Shown here: piece by piece, positions 1 through 6,311 of the stretch | How positions within the stretch are numbered: the stretch's first letter is position 1 | Layout of the letters: each line of letters begins with the position of its first letter | Assembly: GCA_002329365.1 (NCBI GenBank) | Contig: DCUB01000045.1 | Location: 60,104 to 71,950 of the forward strand | Direction of reading: 5' to 3' | From: Ruminococcaceae bacterium UBA1425 | Lineage (GTDB): Bacteria > Bacillota > Clostridia > Oscillospirales > Acutalibacteraceae | Length of the DNA stretch: 11,847 nucleotides | Notes under the pieces: generated by a model | The model's input: only the letters and a program-made list of their open reading frames with translations | Database searches by the model: none | What the model was told of the DNA's origin: nothing | Program-made: the position numbers and the translations under genes

Positions 1-13
1 ATTGAAATCATGC

Positions 14-33
14 GGAACGGTCAAGACCGTTCC
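14..33. repeat. REP-like palindrome (9-bp arms)
   Basis: A perfect inverted repeat: arm GGAACGGTC, 2-nt spacer, arm GACCGTTCC. Read on the minus strand it is preceded by TAG and followed by GC, giving an 'AGGGAACGG...CCGTTCCGC' appearance. It is followed by AT-rich sequence, not a T-tract, so it is not an intrinsic terminator. It sits 36 bp from a second GC-rich palindrome with the same AGGG...CCG framing. Such elements resemble the short extragenic palindromes common between genes in gut Clostridia; that identity is inferred, because only this window is visible. Confidence 0.5.
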
Positions 34-68
34 CTACACAATTTTATACATCGTTTATGTCCGGCTTC

Positions 69-90
69 GGGCGCACACGCAGGTGCGCCC
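69..90. repeat. REP-like palindrome (8-bp arms)
   Basis: A perfect GC-rich inverted repeat: arm GGGCGCAC, 6-nt loop, arm GTGCGCCC. On the minus strand it reads AGGGGCGCAC...GTGCGCCCG and lies just past the T-tract of the terminator at 99-138. It shares the AGGG...CCG framing of the palindrome at 14-33 but has a different arm sequence, as expected of members of a palindromic element family with compensating changes. It has no T-tract of its own. Confidence 0.5.
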
Positions 91-98
91 CTGCTTCG

Positions 99-138
99 AA
101 AAAATAATCCCTGCATGTATAATCAACATGCAGGGATT
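99..138 (-). terminator. Intrinsic terminator of the four-gene operon
   Basis: On the minus strand a 13-bp perfect stem (AATCCCTGCATGT / ACATGCAGGGATT) with a 7-nt loop is followed by ATTTTTT. It begins 18 nt past the stop codon of the glycerophosphodiester phosphodiesterase gene, so it closes the leftward operon starting at about 3870. The plus-strand side lacks a good T-run, so it should work mainly for minus-strand transcription. Confidence 0.88.
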
Positions 139-156
139 TGTCTTTACATAAACGAA

Positions 157-900
157 TCAGTATTTTTTGCGGATTTGAAGCGCTAAATCCGGAACGTCCG
201 TAATTATTCCGTCGCAGCCCCATCCGAAAAGGTTTTCAATGGCGAAATCCTTGTCTACCGTCCACGGGTTGACTATCAGGCCCTCGTCGTGCGCTTCCTC
301 GATATAATCCCCGTTAACCATGCCGTAAAACGGGTGTACGGCGTCTGCTTTGATGTTTTTCGCGTAAGCTACAAAATCGTCGCAAATCTCCTCGCAGTAT
401 GGGCTGTTCGGGTCGTAAAGAAGACCTGTTTTAGTCAACGTGTCGACTTCCTTGCACTCGACAAGGATTTTCGGGTCAAAGCTTGATATTATAAGATTGT
501 CAAACAGGCCGAATTCCTTCGTCATGTTTATTGTTTTACGCACAATGTCGTTGTGCCCGTTTTTCGGGCTTTTGATTTCAATGTTAATAACCTTAAGCCC
601 TCTGCACAAATCGAGAAAATCCTCAAGACGCGGTATTTTTGTGCCGGCGAACTCCTCCGAGAAGTAAGAGCCGAAGTCAAACTTTAAAAGCTCCTCAAGT
701 GTGTAGTCGGCAATAAAGCCCTTGCCGTTTGAGGTGTCGTCGATATTGTAGTTGTGGCATACGACGACATAGCCGTCCTTTGTAAGATGAACGTCGTTTT
801 CAAAGCCGTCGGCGCCCATTTCTATTGCTTTTTGAAAAGCGGGGATTGTGTTTTGCGGCGCTACCTTGTTTGCGCCGCGGTGCGCAATTACATTAGTCAT
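157..900 (-). CDS. Glycerophosphodiester phosphodiesterase (GDPD family)
   Basis: Hydrolyses glycerophosphodiesters (deacylated phospholipid head groups) to sn-glycerol 3-phosphate and an alcohol. No signal peptide is visible, so it is probably cytoplasmic. The 247-residue protein has the family hallmarks: HRG at 7-9, the metal-binding pair in FENDVH (E34, D36), the second catalytic histidine in VVVCHN (H49), a further acidic ligand in INIEIK (E108), and a C-terminal DGIITDVPD stretch typical of the barrel end. The usual PENT motif reads PQNT. I place the start at the ATG at 898-900 because AAGGAG lies 7 nt upstream; an in-frame TTG two codons earlier almost touches that site. The start overlaps the end of the upstream gene (ATGACTAA), implying translational coupling. 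It is the last gene of the operon. The family is clear; the exact head group is not. Confidence 0.93.
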   Translation of the reverse strand: MTNVIAHRGANKVAPQNTIPAFQKAIEMGADGFENDVHLTKDGYVVVCHNYNIDDTSNGKGFIADYTLEELLKFDFGSYFSEEFAGTKIPRLEDFLDLCRGLKVINIEIKSPKNGHNDIVRKTINMTKEFGLFDNLIISSFDPKILVECKEVDTLTKTGLLYDPNSPYCEEICDDFVAYAKNIKADAVHPFYGMVNGDYIEEAHDEGLIVNPWTVDKDFAIENLFGWGCDGIITDVPDLALQIRKKY

Positions 901-1885
901 AAACAAGCTCCTTGTTTGTAATGATAAACGTCATTCTCTCCTGAAGCGAATTTCCGCCATGACCCTTGCTTATGCCGCCGTGGTCGCTTGTAATGATAAT
1001 CAGCCAGTCTTCGGTGTCGTAGGTGTCCCTCGCCTTTATGCTGTCTATCATAAAAGCGGCGAGGCTTTCATTCAGTTTAACGCCGAACGCGTAAACAGGG
1101 TTATCGGGAGTAAAACCCGATAAATGACCTGTTTCGTCGGGTGCTTCAAGTATTGTGAAAATCAGGTCGGAACACTGATCTTTTCGTATGTCCTTTATAG
1201 TTTCATATGCCGTAGGGATGTTCAGACTTGACAGGCTGTAGGTGACGTCCAACCCTTTTTCCTCGCAGTATTTCTTTTCGTTAATATATGTTGAGTTTTC
1301 ATTGGTAAAATGGCCTTTCCACATAGTGTAAAAGGCGGAGCTGTCTATAGTTCCGTCCTCGACAAGCGTAGTAAGTATCGTCAGCGCGTCGTCGTTGTTC
1401 TTAGGCATATCGTTGCGCGTAATGCCATGAACATCAGCCCATTCGCCAGTAAGTATAGAGCACCAGCCCGGTGCGGTGGACGTGTCCTGCGTGTTGTCGT
1501 CGGGAAGCATTACTCCGCCGCAATAGGCGACATATGCGTGGCCGCCGTCTTTGAGCAGCATATAAGACGCGCCCGTGTCGAAGGTGAGGTCAATAGCGTC
1601 GGCGCGGCAGCCGTCATAGCCGATTATTATTGCCTTCTTCTCCGTTTTACCCTCGGGGAGAGGCGACGCATAATGAGCCCTTACCATTCCGGCGACTTCG
1701 GTTTGAGGGACAGCCGCTTCAAACGTGTTTTTATAGACGTCTCTTTCGTTATATCTCGCCATATAATTTTCGTAATTGTCATCGGGCAGGGGAACAAACA
1801 GCTTTACGACAAGCCCGCCGAGCATCATCGAGAAAGCGAGAATCAGCGATACGATTTGCTTATACCTGTAAAAGAAACCTGACAT
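893..1885 (-). CDS. Membrane-anchored type I phosphodiesterase / nucleotide pyrophosphatase family protein
   Basis: A member of the alkaline phosphatase superfamily (type I phosphodiesterase/nucleotide pyrophosphatase branch), about 330 residues. These enzymes use two metals and a Thr or Ser nucleophile to hydrolyse phosphodi- or monoesters. Visible sites, numbered from the start used here: D91 in IIGYDG, nucleophile T137 in TSTAPGWCSILTG, D250 and H254 in DETGH, D301/H302 in SDHGG, and H309 in GHGG; the set looks complete. A hydrophobic stretch at about 10-30 is an N-terminal anchor, so the catalytic domain probably faces outside. An ATG at 1900 has no ribosome binding site, while GGAGG lies 8 nt before the ATG at 1885, so I use the latter. 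It is third in the operon and overlaps the GDPD gene by 8 nt. The substrate is unknown; a glycerophosphodiester or nucleotide is plausible. Confidence 0.85.
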   Translation of the reverse strand: MSGFFYRYKQIVSLILAFSMMLGGLVVKLFVPLPDDNYENYMARYNERDVYKNTFEAAVPQTEVAGMVRAHYASPLPEGKTEKKAIIIGYDGCRADAIDLTFDTGASYMLLKDGGHAYVAYCGGVMLPDDNTQDTSTAPGWCSILTGEWADVHGITRNDMPKNNDDALTILTTLVEDGTIDSSAFYTMWKGHFTNENSTYINEKKYCEEKGLDVTYSLSSLNIPTAYETIKDIRKDQCSDLIFTILEAPDETGHLSGFTPDNPVYAFGVKLNESLAAFMIDSIKARDTYDTEDWLIIITSDHGGISKGHGGNSLQERMTFIITNKELVYD

Positions 1886-1908
1886 ACCACAAACCTCCAT
1901 ATAATAAA

Positions 1909-2961
1909 TTAATCACCGGAAATTTTCACGGGTAGACCGGTGTCCATGGACTGGTTGCACGCAAGAGTAAACTCCACGGAGCGGAGCGCGTCTTCATACG
2001 GCGAGCGGATTTTTGAACCGTCGCCCGAAATAACGGCCTCGATAAATGTTCTGTCGCAGAGAATGCCCGCGTCGCCGACCTGCTTGTAAACAGTTTCGCC
2101 CGATTCGCCGCCGGCAAGACCGCCGTCGTTCTTAATAACAAAGCCCTCGGTGTCGCTCTGCTTTTTCGCGGCTTCCTCAAAAATCTTAAAGCTGTCGAGG
2201 ATTTTAAGCTCTGCTCTCTTGTCCTTGGCGCTGAATATAATCTTGCTGTCGTAGCTTGAACCGTTCTGGCAGTAACAGCCTGTTGAAATTGCGGCAAGCG
2301 CGCCTTTCTTAAATTTAACTACGGTAGTTGAAAGGCTTTCGGTGTCAAAGCCCTCAACATCCCTTATAAAATCGCGTGTTCCGAAGGTAAAGACGGTGTC
2401 CGGCTCGCCGTAAAGGTAGCGGATTATGTCGAACTGATGTATTGTCTGCTCGACAATCTGACCGCCTGAGGTTGACCTCTTGTTCCACCACGGTATGCCG
2501 GGAATGCCTCCCATTCTTGTGCAGTCGATAAAGACTATCTCATTTTCCTCCATAAAGCTGACGGACGGTTCAACAAGATTGCTGTAACGGCACTGGAAGC
2601 CCGAGGCTGTTATCAGTCCCTTTGCCATTACCCTGTCGCGGATTTCGCGGCCGAGCTCCATGTCGAGGGCAAGAGGCTTTTCGACAAAAAAAGGTATGTC
2701 GCGGTCAATCAGGTCAAATTCGATTTTCCCGTGCTCCGTGGGCGGGACGCAGATAAAGACAAGGTCGGGCTTGACGTCGTCAAGCATCTCACGGTAATCG
2801 GTAAATACCTTGCCGCATCCCACCTCGTCGGCAAAGCACTCCGCCCTTTCGGGAATAAGGTCGCAGAAGCCGGCAAACTCAATCAGGTCGGTAAAGCCGA
2901 TAAAATGGCTCATGTGATATGTACCTATGCCGCCGCAACCGATTATTGCAAGCTTTTTCAT
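1909..2961 (-). CDS. Gfo/Idh/MocA family NAD(P)-dependent oxidoreductase
   Basis: A dehydrogenase of the glucose-fructose oxidoreductase / inositol 2-dehydrogenase family, which oxidises or reduces a hydroxyl of a sugar or cyclitol with NAD(P). The N-terminus has the Rossmann glycine motif GCGGIG directly after the first strand. The EKPLALD motif with its conserved lysine follows about 85 residues later. The C-terminal substrate domain carries GGQIVEQTIHQFD, where the E..H..D pattern corresponds to the family's catalytic histidine region. The ATG at 2959-2961 gives the usual family start (MKKLAIIGCGG) with AAGGA about 11 nt upstream. A GTG three codons earlier (2970) is possible but only 2 nt from that site. 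It lies 32 nt after the isomerase-like gene and 23 nt before the phosphodiesterase gene. The substrate cannot be assigned; an inositol- or sugar-type compound fits the neighbours. Confidence 0.92.
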   Translation of the reverse strand: MKKLAIIGCGGIGTYHMSHFIGFTDLIEFAGFCDLIPERAECFADEVGCGKVFTDYREMLDDVKPDLVFICVPPTEHGKIEFDLIDRDIPFFVEKPLALDMELGREIRDRVMAKGLITASGFQCRYSNLVEPSVSFMEENEIVFIDCTRMGGIPGIPWWNKRSTSGGQIVEQTIHQFDIIRYLYGEPDTVFTFGTRDFIRDVEGFDTESLSTTVVKFKKGALAAISTGCYCQNGSSYDSKIIFSAKDKRAELKILDSFKIFEEAAKKQSDTEGFVIKNDGGLAGGESGETVYKQVGDAGILCDRTFIEAVISGDGSKIRSPYEDALRSVEFTLACNQSMDTGLPVKISGD

Positions 2962-2993
2962 TTGTATCACGTTCCTTTTATTTGTTATGATTA

Positions 2994-3839
2994 TTACATT
3001 GACAAAACGTCGTCAAGCTGTTTTGAAACCTCACGGTAATAGTCGACAAAGCTTTGTTCCTCATCCTGCTTGAAGACTTCGGCGGTAAGGTAGCCCTCAT
3101 AGCCCGCTTTGCGCAATGCGGCTATTACTCTGTCCCATTTAACGTCGCCCTTTGTGATGTCCTGCCATGTGCCGCCGGAATTAATACCGCCGTTTCTCTT
3201 GAAGTCCTTGAAATGAATCTTTTTGATTCTGCTTCCGAGTACCTCAATCCAGTTTTCGGTTGAGGAAAAGGCTACGACGTTACCTACATCATAATACGCG
3301 CAGAAGTATTTGCAGTTAAGCTCGTCGATAAATTTGCACATGTCAAACGGGGACGTGAAAAATTCGTTCCATACGTTTTCAAGTCCTACATATATTCCGC
3401 GTTTTTCAATTTCGCCTTTTAATTCGGACAACGCTTCAAGGGAGTTGTTCCACGCTTCAAGGAGCGATACGCTTCTGCCGGACACGCCGGGCACAACAAG
3501 AATACCGTCGGCTCCGAGAGCGGCGGCGCAATCAAGCTGCTTTAGCAGGAGTGCCTGCGCTTCGGCGCGGACGGCTTTATCAGGTGACCCGAGCTTGCCC
3601 CCGTAAAGCGAGGTAGAAATGCTGACGACAGGCAAACCGTATTTTTCCGAAATGCGCTTAATGTCGGCAAGCTGCTTTGAGTCGTTGCTCATACCGAGCG
3701 AATGCTCGGACGAATTCTCGCGGTCGACATTCAGCTCGATACCGTCAAAACCGGCTTCCTTAACCTGACGGAACATATCTTCAAAGCCTGTTTCTCTGTC
3801 GACGGTCCACGCGTTAATTGACTTTTTTATGACAATCAC
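2994..3839 (-). CDS. Sugar phosphate isomerase/epimerase family protein (xylose isomerase-like TIM barrel)
   Basis: A cytosolic TIM-barrel protein of the AP endonuclease 2 / xylose-isomerase-like superfamily, which contains sugar epimerases, inosose dehydratases and isomerases. At about 280 residues it has normal length. Likely divalent-metal ligands, numbered from the GTG, are E154 in VGLENVW, D184 in YYDVGN, H209 in KIHFKDF and E254 in LTAEVF, a full set. The pairing with a Gfo/Idh/MocA oxidoreductase recurs in sugar and inositol catabolic operons. The start is uncertain: the GTG at 3839 lies inside the ribosome binding site AGAGGGTGAT, whereas an ATA at 3828-3830 is 8 nt downstream of AGAGGG and gives the N-terminus (M)KKSINAW expected for the family. 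It is the first gene of the operon. Which sugar it handles is unknown. Confidence 0.88.
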   Translation of the reverse strand: MIVIKKSINAWTVDRETGFEDMFRQVKEAGFDGIELNVDRENSSEHSLGMSNDSKQLADIKRISEKYGLPVVSISTSLYGGKLGSPDKAVRAEAQALLLKQLDCAAALGADGILVVPGVSGRSVSLLEAWNNSLEALSELKGEIEKRGIYVGLENVWNEFFTSPFDMCKFIDELNCKYFCAYYDVGNVVAFSSTENWIEVLGSRIKKIHFKDFKRNGGINSGGTWQDITKGDVKWDRVIAALRKAGYEGYLTAEVFKQDEEQSFVDYYREVSKQLDDVLSM

Positions 3840-3853
3840 CCTCTCAGCGCTAA

Positions 3854-3867
3854 TTTAACGCATTAAA
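3854..3867. promoter_or_regulatory. Palindrome at the operon start site, possible operator
   Basis: An imperfect 14-bp palindrome, TTTAACGCATTAAA (one mismatched pair), begins 2-3 nt downstream of the predicted transcription start of the four-gene operon. It is flanked by a wider perfect 8-bp inverted repeat (3832-3839 and 3868-3875). Its position would suit a repressor that blocks initiation or early elongation. No regulator gene is present here, so the function is inferred. Confidence 0.35.
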
Positions 3868-3875
3868 GTGATTGT

Positions 3876-3904
3876 ATTATATCATATATCCGCGTCGTTC
3901 TCAA
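3876..3904 (-). promoter_or_regulatory. Sigma-A-type promoter of the four-gene operon
   Basis: On the minus strand, -35 TTGAGA (3899-3904), a 17-nt spacer and a perfect -10 TATAAT (3876-3881). Predicted start is near 3869, giving a leader of about 30-40 nt. The -35 box overlaps the spoIIR stop codon. No terminator separates spoIIR from this promoter, so some readthrough from spoIIR is also possible. Confidence 0.8.
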
Positions 3905-4545
3905 GCTTTTCCATTAAAATATGACCTGGCTTTTTCAATAATTTCCACAGCTCTGAACCTTATCTCGTATTTCGGGCTGCTGTTTATCACGGCTACGCCG
4001 TCCTTGTTAAGATAAGCGTAAACGGAGGTGTCGGAGGCCGCCGGCAGACACATCGGCGGGAACATCACGCACCACCAGTTATGACCTTCGCCGCTTCCGA
4101 TAATTACCCTCACCGCCTCGTACTCGCCGGCGGGGAAAGTCAGCTCTCCGTAGCTCCTTGTGTTGAAAAATTCCTTTCCGACGGTGATTTTTACGCCGTA
4201 ATCGTAGCCGTTTTCACGGATAACCTCAAGCGCCGCTTTTTCAAGCAGCCCGATATTCGGGACGATTTTATTTGCGGCATTGTTCACGTTGACGCTGCCG
4301 TCAAACAGCTCGGCGCCCTTTGTCAGCACTGCGTCACGCACAAGAAGCTTGAGGCTCTGGTCGTTGTCCGAATCGGAGTTTGCTATTACATGAAGTCGCA
4401 AAACGTTTTCCCTGATGTTTTCGCAGACATCCCCGAACCGTACAAGGCTGAATGAAAATGTGATTATTAATGCCATGAGAATAGAGATTTCAAGCTTTGT
4501 GATTTTTTTTGCGGTTTTTTTGATGGATTCTGTTGTTTTTTTCAT
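3901..4545 (-). CDS. spoIIR: Stage II sporulation protein R (SpoIIR)
   Basis: A forespore-to-mother-cell signal in sporulation: it is made in the forespore, exported to the space between the two membranes, and triggers SpoIIGA to cleave pro-sigma-E. The 214-residue protein has a positively charged N-terminus and one hydrophobic segment at about 19-36 for export. It then has the diagnostic conserved blocks: LRLHVIANSDS (49-59) followed by DQSLKLLVRDAVL, FPAGEYEAVRVIIG (137-150), and GHNWWCVMFPP (154-164). Length is normal for the family. A good ribosome binding site (AGGAG, 9 nt upstream) supports the ATG at 4545. It stands apart from its neighbours: a terminator precedes it and a new promoter overlaps its stop codon. 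In Bacillus the gene is under sigma-F; I could not identify a convincing sigma-F promoter here. Confidence 0.95.
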   Translation of the reverse strand: MKKTTESIKKTAKKITKLEISILMALIITFSFSLVRFGDVCENIRENVLRLHVIANSDSDNDQSLKLLVRDAVLTKGAELFDGSVNVNNAANKIVPNIGLLEKAALEVIRENGYDYGVKITVGKEFFNTRSYGELTFPAGEYEAVRVIIGSGEGHNWWCVMFPPMCLPAASDTSVYAYLNKDGVAVINSSPKYEIRFRAVEIIEKARSYFNGKA

Positions 4546-4560
4546 GATATGTTCTCCTGT

Positions 4561-4604
4561 AAAATAAAAATCCGCCTTACCTTCGTGACGAAAGTATAGG
4601 CGGA
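4561..4604 (-). terminator. Intrinsic terminator after the acyl-CoA synthetase gene
   Basis: On the minus strand, TCCGCCT pairs with AGGCGGA, TAC with GTA across a bulged A, and TTTCG with CGAAG around a TCA loop. This 15-bp stem is followed by TTTTTATTTT. It begins 23 nt after the acyl-CoA synthetase stop codon, and its T-tract ends just before the spoIIR ribosome binding site. It therefore isolates spoIIR from the upstream T-box-controlled transcript. Confidence 0.88.
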
Positions 4605-4627
4605 AAACAGAGCGTTTATTCAGTCAA

Positions 4628-6277
4628 TTAATCAACAACAAGGGGACGGAGGTCTTTTCTGATAATTTTTCCCGAGGTCGTTTTCGGAATAGCGTCGATA
4701 TATATTATTTTTCGCGGATATTTGTATGGAGCCGTAAGCTTCTTTACATAGTTCTGAAGCTCCTTTGTCAGCTCGTCGGACGGCTCGTAACCGTTTGTAA
4801 GCACAATGACGGCGCAGATTATCTGGCCGCGCAGCTCGTCGGGGCAGCCTATTATTGCGCTTTCCTTGACTGCCTCGTGCGTGTTGAGAACACTCTCAAT
4901 CTCAAACGGTCCGATTCGGTAGCCGGAGGACTTTATCATGTCGTCGTTGCGGCCGACATACCAGTAGTAGCCCTCCTCGTCCTCATAGGCGACGTCGCCG
5001 GTATGGTAAACGCCGTCGGCAAACGGGCAATATGTATCGCCCTCGACGCTGTACGCTGAAAGAAGACCTACCTGTCCGCCCTTACCCACATACATCACTA
5101 TTTCGCCCTCCTCGCCGCGGTCGCATAACGTACCGTCGGAGCGGACTATTGCGACGTTGTAAAGAGGGGAGGGCTTACCCATAGACGACGGGCGGATGGG
5201 AAGCCACTCGAAGCCGCAGGTTATCGGCGTGCCTTCGCTCTGCCCGAAGCCTTCGTGGATGTAATGCCCCGATATCTCGTAAAATTTGTTATTGACCTCG
5301 CCGGAAAGAGGTTCTCCTGCCGTCGAAAACCATTTAACGGACTCGACGTGTTTTTTCATAAGCCCGTCGTGCATGAGGAATCTGTACATCGTCGGGGGAA
5401 TGCAAAGCGAGGTGGGTTTGTACTTCTCCAGCACTTCCATTATATTATGCGTGTGGAAACGGACGGGGTCATAGCCGAGAATGGCGGTACCGCAAATCCA
5501 CTGACCATAAATGTTTCCCCAGCCGAATTTTGCCCAGCCGCTGTCGGCCTGGGTAAGGTGCAGCCCGTTGTTCTGCACGCGCTGCATATACCTTGCCGTT
5601 ATAATATGCCCTAAGGGATATGTGCGGTTGTGTATTGCCATTTTCGGGTAACCTGTCGTTCCCGACGTGAAGTAAATAATCATTTCGTCGGTGTTTTTAT
5701 GACCGCTGTATGACTCGTGCTTTTCGCATCTAATAAATTCACGGTCAAAATCAAGGTATTCGCTTTGAGGCTTGTCGCTTACGACCGCGATGTTTTCAAG
5801 CGTGGGGCATGACTCCTTTAGATTCTTTATCTGCTCCATAACGAACGGGTCGTCGATTGAAATCAACAGCTTTGCACCCGAGACGCGGACGCGGTAGGCT
5901 ATATCCTTTGTCGTAAGCTGGATTGAGGCGGGAACAACGACTGCACCCATTCTGTGAAGCGCGACGGCGCAAATCCAGTATTCCCAGCGGCGGCGCAGGA
6001 GCGTAAGCACACGGTCGCCCGGCTTAATGCCGAGTGAAAGGAAGTAAGTCGCCGCGCGTTTTGAAAGCTCTGAAACCTCCGCAAAGGTGATTATCTTTTC
6101 CGTTCCCTCGTCGTTGCAGTAAACAACAGCAACTTTCTCAGGCTCAAGCTCTGCCCATTTATCGACAATGTCTCTTGCGAAGTCAAAGCCCTCCGGGACA
6201 TCTATGCGGAAGTTTTTCACAAAATCCTCATAGCTGTCAAATTCGGTACGCGGCAGGTAATAGTTAATCAGTTCCAT
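4628..6277 (-). CDS. AMP-forming acyl-CoA synthetase, medium/branched-chain type
   Basis: Activates a carboxylic acid with ATP and CoA to an acyl-CoA, AMP and pyrophosphate, in the cytosol. All core motifs of the adenylate-forming superfamily are present in 549 residues: the phosphate-binding loop TSGTTGYPK (204-212), FGQSE (344-348), HTGD (425-428), the hinge region GRNDDMIKSSGYRIGPFEIE (442-461), and the catalytic lysine K537 in KTTSGKI. Overall form fits the acetyl/medium-chain acyl-CoA synthetase branch, which includes the archaeal enzyme MacsMa (prefers 2-methylbutyrate) and animal ACSM enzymes. It is not a full-length acetyl-CoA synthetase, which is about 650 residues. ATG at 6277 has AAAGGG 6 nt upstream. 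The gene is monocistronic between a T-box leader and a strong terminator. The valine-type T-box suggests isobutyrate or a similar branched acid as substrate; acetate, propionate or phenylacetate cannot be excluded. Confidence 0.88.
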   Translation of the reverse strand: MELINYYLPRTEFDSYEDFVKNFRIDVPEGFDFARDIVDKWAELEPEKVAVVYCNDEGTEKIITFAEVSELSKRAATYFLSLGIKPGDRVLTLLRRRWEYWICAVALHRMGAVVVPASIQLTTKDIAYRVRVSGAKLLISIDDPFVMEQIKNLKESCPTLENIAVVSDKPQSEYLDFDREFIRCEKHESYSGHKNTDEMIIYFTSGTTGYPKMAIHNRTYPLGHIITARYMQRVQNNGLHLTQADSGWAKFGWGNIYGQWICGTAILGYDPVRFHTHNIMEVLEKYKPTSLCIPPTMYRFLMHDGLMKKHVESVKWFSTAGEPLSGEVNNKFYEISGHYIHEGFGQSEGTPITCGFEWLPIRPSSMGKPSPLYNVAIVRSDGTLCDRGEEGEIVMYVGKGGQVGLLSAYSVEGDTYCPFADGVYHTGDVAYEDEEGYYWYVGRNDDMIKSSGYRIGPFEIESVLNTHEAVKESAIIGCPDELRGQIICAVIVLTNGYEPSDELTKELQNYVKKLTAPYKYPRKIIYIDAIPKTTSGKIIRKDLRPLVVD

Positions 6278-6311
6278 AACATTCCCTTTCTGTATAGCTC
6301 AAAAAAAACGG

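Noticed and set aside
901..906. TTG start (906) for the GDPD
   Set aside because: It is one base from AAGGAG, too close for initiation; the ATG at 900 has proper spacing.
1310..1882. 190-codon open frame on the plus strand
   Set aside because: It lies wholly opposite the phosphodiesterase gene, whose motifs are intact; the plus frame has no recognisable motif, ribosome binding site or family-like composition.
1886..1900. Longer start (ATG at 1900) for the phosphodiesterase
   Set aside because: No ribosome binding site precedes it, and GGAGG sits inside the extra codons at the right distance from the ATG at 1885.
4081..4455. Plus-strand frame of 124 codons opposite spoIIR
   Set aside because: SpoIIR motifs are unmistakable on the minus strand; the opposite frame shows nothing conserved.
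4575..4630. Possible spoIIR promoter around CTATAC / TATACT in the terminator stem
   Set aside because: Neither a sigma-F (GTATA...GG-A-A-T) nor a sigma-A pair gives acceptable spacing and matches at once.
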